DNA of 64,000 nt from Coriobacteriaceae bacterium (lineage in GTDB: Bacteria; Actinomycetota; Coriobacteriia; Coriobacteriales; Eggerthellaceae), in NCBI GenBank assembly GCA_015062685.1, contig SUUE01000002.1, forward strand, positions 221,112 through 285,111. Reading direction: 5' to 3'. Each line of letters opens with the position of its first letter. Positions within the stretch are counted from its first letter, which is position 1. Under the pieces are notes generated by a model that saw only the letters and a program-made list of their open reading frames with translations, did not search any database and had not been told where the DNA came from. The position numbers and the translations under genes are program-made. Positions 61,605-64,000 of this stretch are shown here, piece by piece.

Positions 61605-61720
61605 CCCGTGCTGGCTGGGATACCCTATACCCGCGATTACGCAGCCGCAGTGACACTATGTGGGCGCAGACTCAACGGCGAGTACCCCGAGCGGGGATAG
61701 GGTATCCCAGCCAGCACGGG
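61605..61720. repeat. Family F hairpin element 2, inverted
   Basis: Arms 61605-61634 and 61691-61720, 30 bp with one mismatch (the left arm starts CCCGTGCTGGCTGGGATAC). Same length as element 1 (116 bp). The stem differs from element 1 at many places but remains fully paired, while the interior is shared. Confidence 0.9.
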
Positions 61721-61800
61721 CGGTGGAAAGCGCTAATGGCCTTTAGCCATCACGAACAGCGAAGTGAGAATTCGGGCTCGGCGAAAAGGAAAAGAAAGAA

Positions 61801-62802
61801 TTAGAGCCCGAAATCGGGGTCAAGCCAGTCGCGCTGGGCGCTGTCGCGCGGAGCCTCCTGCATCGCGAAGCGCGCGGCGCCGATGACGCCCGCATCGCCC
61901 AGGAGCGTGGCGCAACGGATATCCGTCTCCACGCATGCGGCGAGGGCGTACGTGCGGTATGCGGCGCGCAGGTCGTTCAGGTACAGGTCGGCAGCGGCGG
62001 TCAAGCCGCCTCCCAGCAGGATGATATCAGGGTCGATGACGCAAGCAACCTGCGCCAACACGTAGCCCAGCTTGTCGGCCATCTCGGCGAAGGCTTCCTT
62101 GGCGCGCGGGTCGCCCTTGTGGGCGGCGCGGAACACGGCGAGCGCATCGGTGTCGTTTGCGGGCTCGAAGTCGGTGAACAGCGTCTCGTCGAGCTTTCCC
62201 GAGGACGACATCTCGCGAAACGTCTGCACGATGCCACGCGCCGACGCATAGCGCTCGATGCACCCCGACCGACCGCACTTGCAGGGCCTTCCGCCGGGCA
62301 CGACCGTGATATGGCCGATCTCTCCTGCAGCACCGTTCCCGCCTGCCACCACGTGGCCGTCGACGACCAAGCCGGCGCCGAGACCCGAGCCAATCGTGAC
62401 AAGCAGGGCGGAGTTCGCATGGGACCCCGCGCCCATCCAGAGCTCGCCGAGGGCAGCCGCGTTGGCGTCGTTTACGATGGCCACACCCTGCTTGCCGAAA
62501 GCGTGCGCCACGCTGTCGAACACGAGCGGCCAATCGGCCTTGACGTTGGGGGTGGTGTAGGATCCATCCTTGATGATGCCCGGAATGGCAAAGCCGATGC
62601 CCCCGAGCTCGGAGGAATATATGCCCATGCCGTGCACGAAATCCGCGACATCGGCCGCGAAGGCCCGGCATGACGCCTTGTCCAAGAGGTCGACCGTCGG
62701 TCGGCTCGTGCGGCCCGAGAGCTGCCCGAATGCGTCGACGAGGCCGAGCTTCACGGCATTCCCGCCGTAGTCGATTCCCAGATAGAGCTTGCTGTCCTCC
62801 AT
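61801..62802 (-). CDS. ROK-family glucokinase
   Basis: 333 residues. ATP-binding start LGIDYGGNAVKLGLVDAFGQ, sugar and ATP sites NDANAAALGE and GSGLGAGLVVDG, and the zinc motif GHITVVPGGRPCKCGRSGCIE. Likely phosphorylates glucose; other ROK sugars are possible. It lies 50 nt downstream of lgt in the same direction. Confidence 0.88.
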   Translation of the reverse strand: MEDSKLYLGIDYGGNAVKLGLVDAFGQLSGRTSRPTVDLLDKASCRAFAADVADFVHGMGIYSSELGGIGFAIPGIIKDGSYTTPNVKADWPLVFDSVAHAFGKQGVAIVNDANAAALGELWMGAGSHANSALLVTIGSGLGAGLVVDGHVVAGGNGAAGEIGHITVVPGGRPCKCGRSGCIERYASARGIVQTFREMSSSGKLDETLFTDFEPANDTDALAVFRAAHKGDPRAKEAFAEMADKLGYVLAQVACVIDPDIILLGGGLTAAADLYLNDLRAAYRTYALAACVETDIRCATLLGDAGVIGAARFAMQEAPRDSAQRDWLDPDFGL

Positions 62803-62852
62803 GGCCTTCTCCTATCCTTCGCAGGGCGCGCACGGGCGCGCTTCCCAAAACG

Positions 62853-63686
62853 CTATTCGGCTTGAGGTTCGTCGGGCAACCCCATTTGGGGAAGCTTCTT
62901 CTTCACCGCGTAGACCAGGATCACTATTCCCGCGACGACGAGGGGCGCCGACAAAACCTGCCCCATGGTGAGCCAACCGCCCCACAGGTAACCGAGCTGG
63001 GCATCGGGTTGACGCACGAACTCGATGAGGAAGCGGAACACGCCGTAGCAGGTGAGGAAAACGCCGATGAAGGTGCCGCGAGGCCGCGGCGGGAGCTTCC
63101 TCGAGAGTGCGTAGAGGATGCAGAACAGAAGCACCCCCTCGAGGAGCGCCTCGTAGAGCTGCGAGGGATGACGGGGCAACTCGCCGGCCGCACCGCCAAA
63201 CACCACGCCCCAGGGCAGGTCGGTGAAATCGCCCCAGAGCTCACCGTTCACGAAGTTGGCGCAACGGCCGAGGAAAAGGCCGATCGGCGCGGCGATCGCG
63301 CCCATATCGGCCAACGTGAGATACGGTATGCCCGTGAGCTTGGCAGCGGCGATGCCCCCGATCAGGGCGCCGATGAGGCCGCCGTGGAAGCTCATGCCTC
63401 CCTGGTTGACCGCCAGTATCTGGAGCGGGTCTCTCAGGTATTCGCCGTTGCCGTAGAACAGGCAGTAACCCAGCCGCGCGCCCACCATGAGGCCGATGAG
63501 CGCGCAGCAAATGATCGTCAACAGGACGTCGGAATTGAAGCGCAGGTTCCACCGCTTCGCGAGCCGCGACATGAGCAAGCCGGCGAAGACGAAGCCGAGC
63601 ACGTAGGCGATACCGTACCAGCGCACGGCAATCGGCCCGATGGAGAACGCCACTGGATCGAGGTTCTGGTAGAAATCGTTAAGCAT
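62853..63686 (-). CDS. lgt: Prolipoprotein diacylglyceryl transferase
   Basis: 277 residues from the ATG at 63686; a longer open frame upstream has no family similarity. Multi-pass membrane enzyme that lipidates the lipobox Cys of lipoproteins such as those at 9137 and 33033. Motifs: GGMSFHGGLIGALIGG and GLFLGRCANFVNGELWG, and HPSQLYEALLEG. Confidence 0.94.
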   Translation of the reverse strand: MLNDFYQNLDPVAFSIGPIAVRWYGIAYVLGFVFAGLLMSRLAKRWNLRFNSDVLLTIICCALIGLMVGARLGYCLFYGNGEYLRDPLQILAVNQGGMSFHGGLIGALIGGIAAAKLTGIPYLTLADMGAIAAPIGLFLGRCANFVNGELWGDFTDLPWGVVFGGAAGELPRHPSQLYEALLEGVLLFCILYALSRKLPPRPRGTFIGVFLTCYGVFRFLIEFVRQPDAQLGYLWGGWLTMGQVLSAPLVVAGIVILVYAVKKKLPQMGLPDEPQAE

Positions 63687-63694
63687 CGTGTTCC

Positions 63695-63916
63695 CTATAG
63701 GTCGTATCCCATTCCGGCGCCGATCTCGATGGCGGCGAACTGCACTTCCTCGCGCAGCTCGGGAGGAATCGAGCACAAGCTGGACACGCGCGCATCGCAA
63801 TGCGTGCAGCGCAGCGTGAACAGCGCCAGATCGCGCGTGAGCACGATCATTGACTCATATGCGCTCAAATCGAAATCAGCCGACCCGCATTTCGGGCATA
63901 CTACCGAGGGTTTCAT
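63695..63916 (-). CDS. Small zinc-ribbon protein of unknown function
   Basis: 73 residues with two CxxC pairs (VCPKCGSADF, LRCTHCDARV). It ends 8 nt before lgt and follows a NifU-like gene. No family recognised. Confidence 0.65.
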   Translation of the reverse strand: MKPSVVCPKCGSADFDLSAYESMIVLTRDLALFTLRCTHCDARVSSLCSIPPELREEVQFAAIEIGAGMGYDL

Positions 63917-63936
63917 AGCAGGTGCCCCTGCCCGGG

Positions 63937-64000
63937 CTACTCGGCGGGCACAACCGCCACGACGCCGGGGACGCGCTCCTTCAGGATGCGCTCGATGCCG
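63937..64000 (-). CDS. NifU-like protein, C-terminal fragment
   Basis: Only the last ~20 codons are in the window (GIERILKERVPGVVAVVPAE then stop), matching the end of a NifU C-terminal domain that carries Fe-S clusters. The rest lies beyond the right edge. Confidence 0.65.
   Translation of the reverse strand, partial: GIERILKERVPGVVAVVPAE

Larger units (their letters stand above)
61401..61800. other. 400-bp non-coding region with a pair of mirrored hairpin elements
   Basis: Holds the two family F elements; no gene supported. Confidence 0.75.

Overview
The window reads as chromosomal DNA of a strictly anaerobic, high-GC actinobacterium of class Coriobacteriia, most likely family Eggerthellaceae (Eggerthella, Gordonibacter, Adlercreutzia or Slackia type). 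The case rests on three things: codon use throughout; a Tat-exported selenocysteine formate dehydrogenase, a membrane [NiFe] hydrogenase and a complete selenium pathway; and ThyX in place of ThyA plus many iron-sulfur and radical-SAM proteins. The species is not determined.

Layout. 0-5.6 kb: isoprenoid, lipid and translation housekeeping (rseP fragment, dxr, cdsA, uppS, frr, pyrH), with dxr inverted relative to its neighbours. 5.7-10.1 kb: an HtrA protease and an amino-acid ABC transporter. 10.1-12.6 kb: a polyferredoxin and a MobB-MobA fusion. 12.8-16.4 kb: FIST-GGDEF, murI, pyrE and a small basic protein. 16.8-21.2 kb: a radical-SAM/partner pair of the DNA-repair-associated type, tRNA-Thr, a PflX-type radical SAM protein and a protein with a His-rich tail. 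21.6-32.7 kb: two DegV proteins, pncB, ricT, holB, tmk, a two-subunit class I fumarase and a type IA topoisomerase. 33-39.5 kb: a lipoprotein, DUF1385, an extended L31, a methyltransferase, thyX, PAP2 and small proteins.

39.7-56.1 kb is a nearly continuous selenium and formate region: fdnGHI (in-frame UGA plus SECIS), fdhE, fdhD, selA, selB, selC (tRNA-Sec), a double-cubane-type reductase, DUF3343, yedF, a cysteine desulfurase, a second DUF3343, an ATP-dependent activase and selD (itself with an in-frame UGA). 56.4-61.4 kb is a hydrogenase operon (small, large, cytochrome b, small membrane protein, maturation protease). 61.8-64 kb: ROK glucokinase, lgt, a zinc-ribbon protein and a NifU-like fragment.

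How it works together. Formate and H2 would be oxidised outside the membrane by FdnGHI and the hydrogenase, and electrons passed to quinone through the two b-type cytochromes. selABCD supply Sec for FdnG and SelD. MobBA, FdhD and FdhE serve cofactor loading and maturation of the formate dehydrogenase. The double-cubane reductase and its activase sit among the selenium/sulfur-trafficking genes, which is the most interesting functional hint in the window.

The non-coding DNA is also unusual. Nearly every long intergenic gap carries large imperfect palindromes (arms of about 22-53 bp) belonging to several families, some of which keep their pairing while the sequence differs. Others are tied to stop codons. 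They are listed separately.
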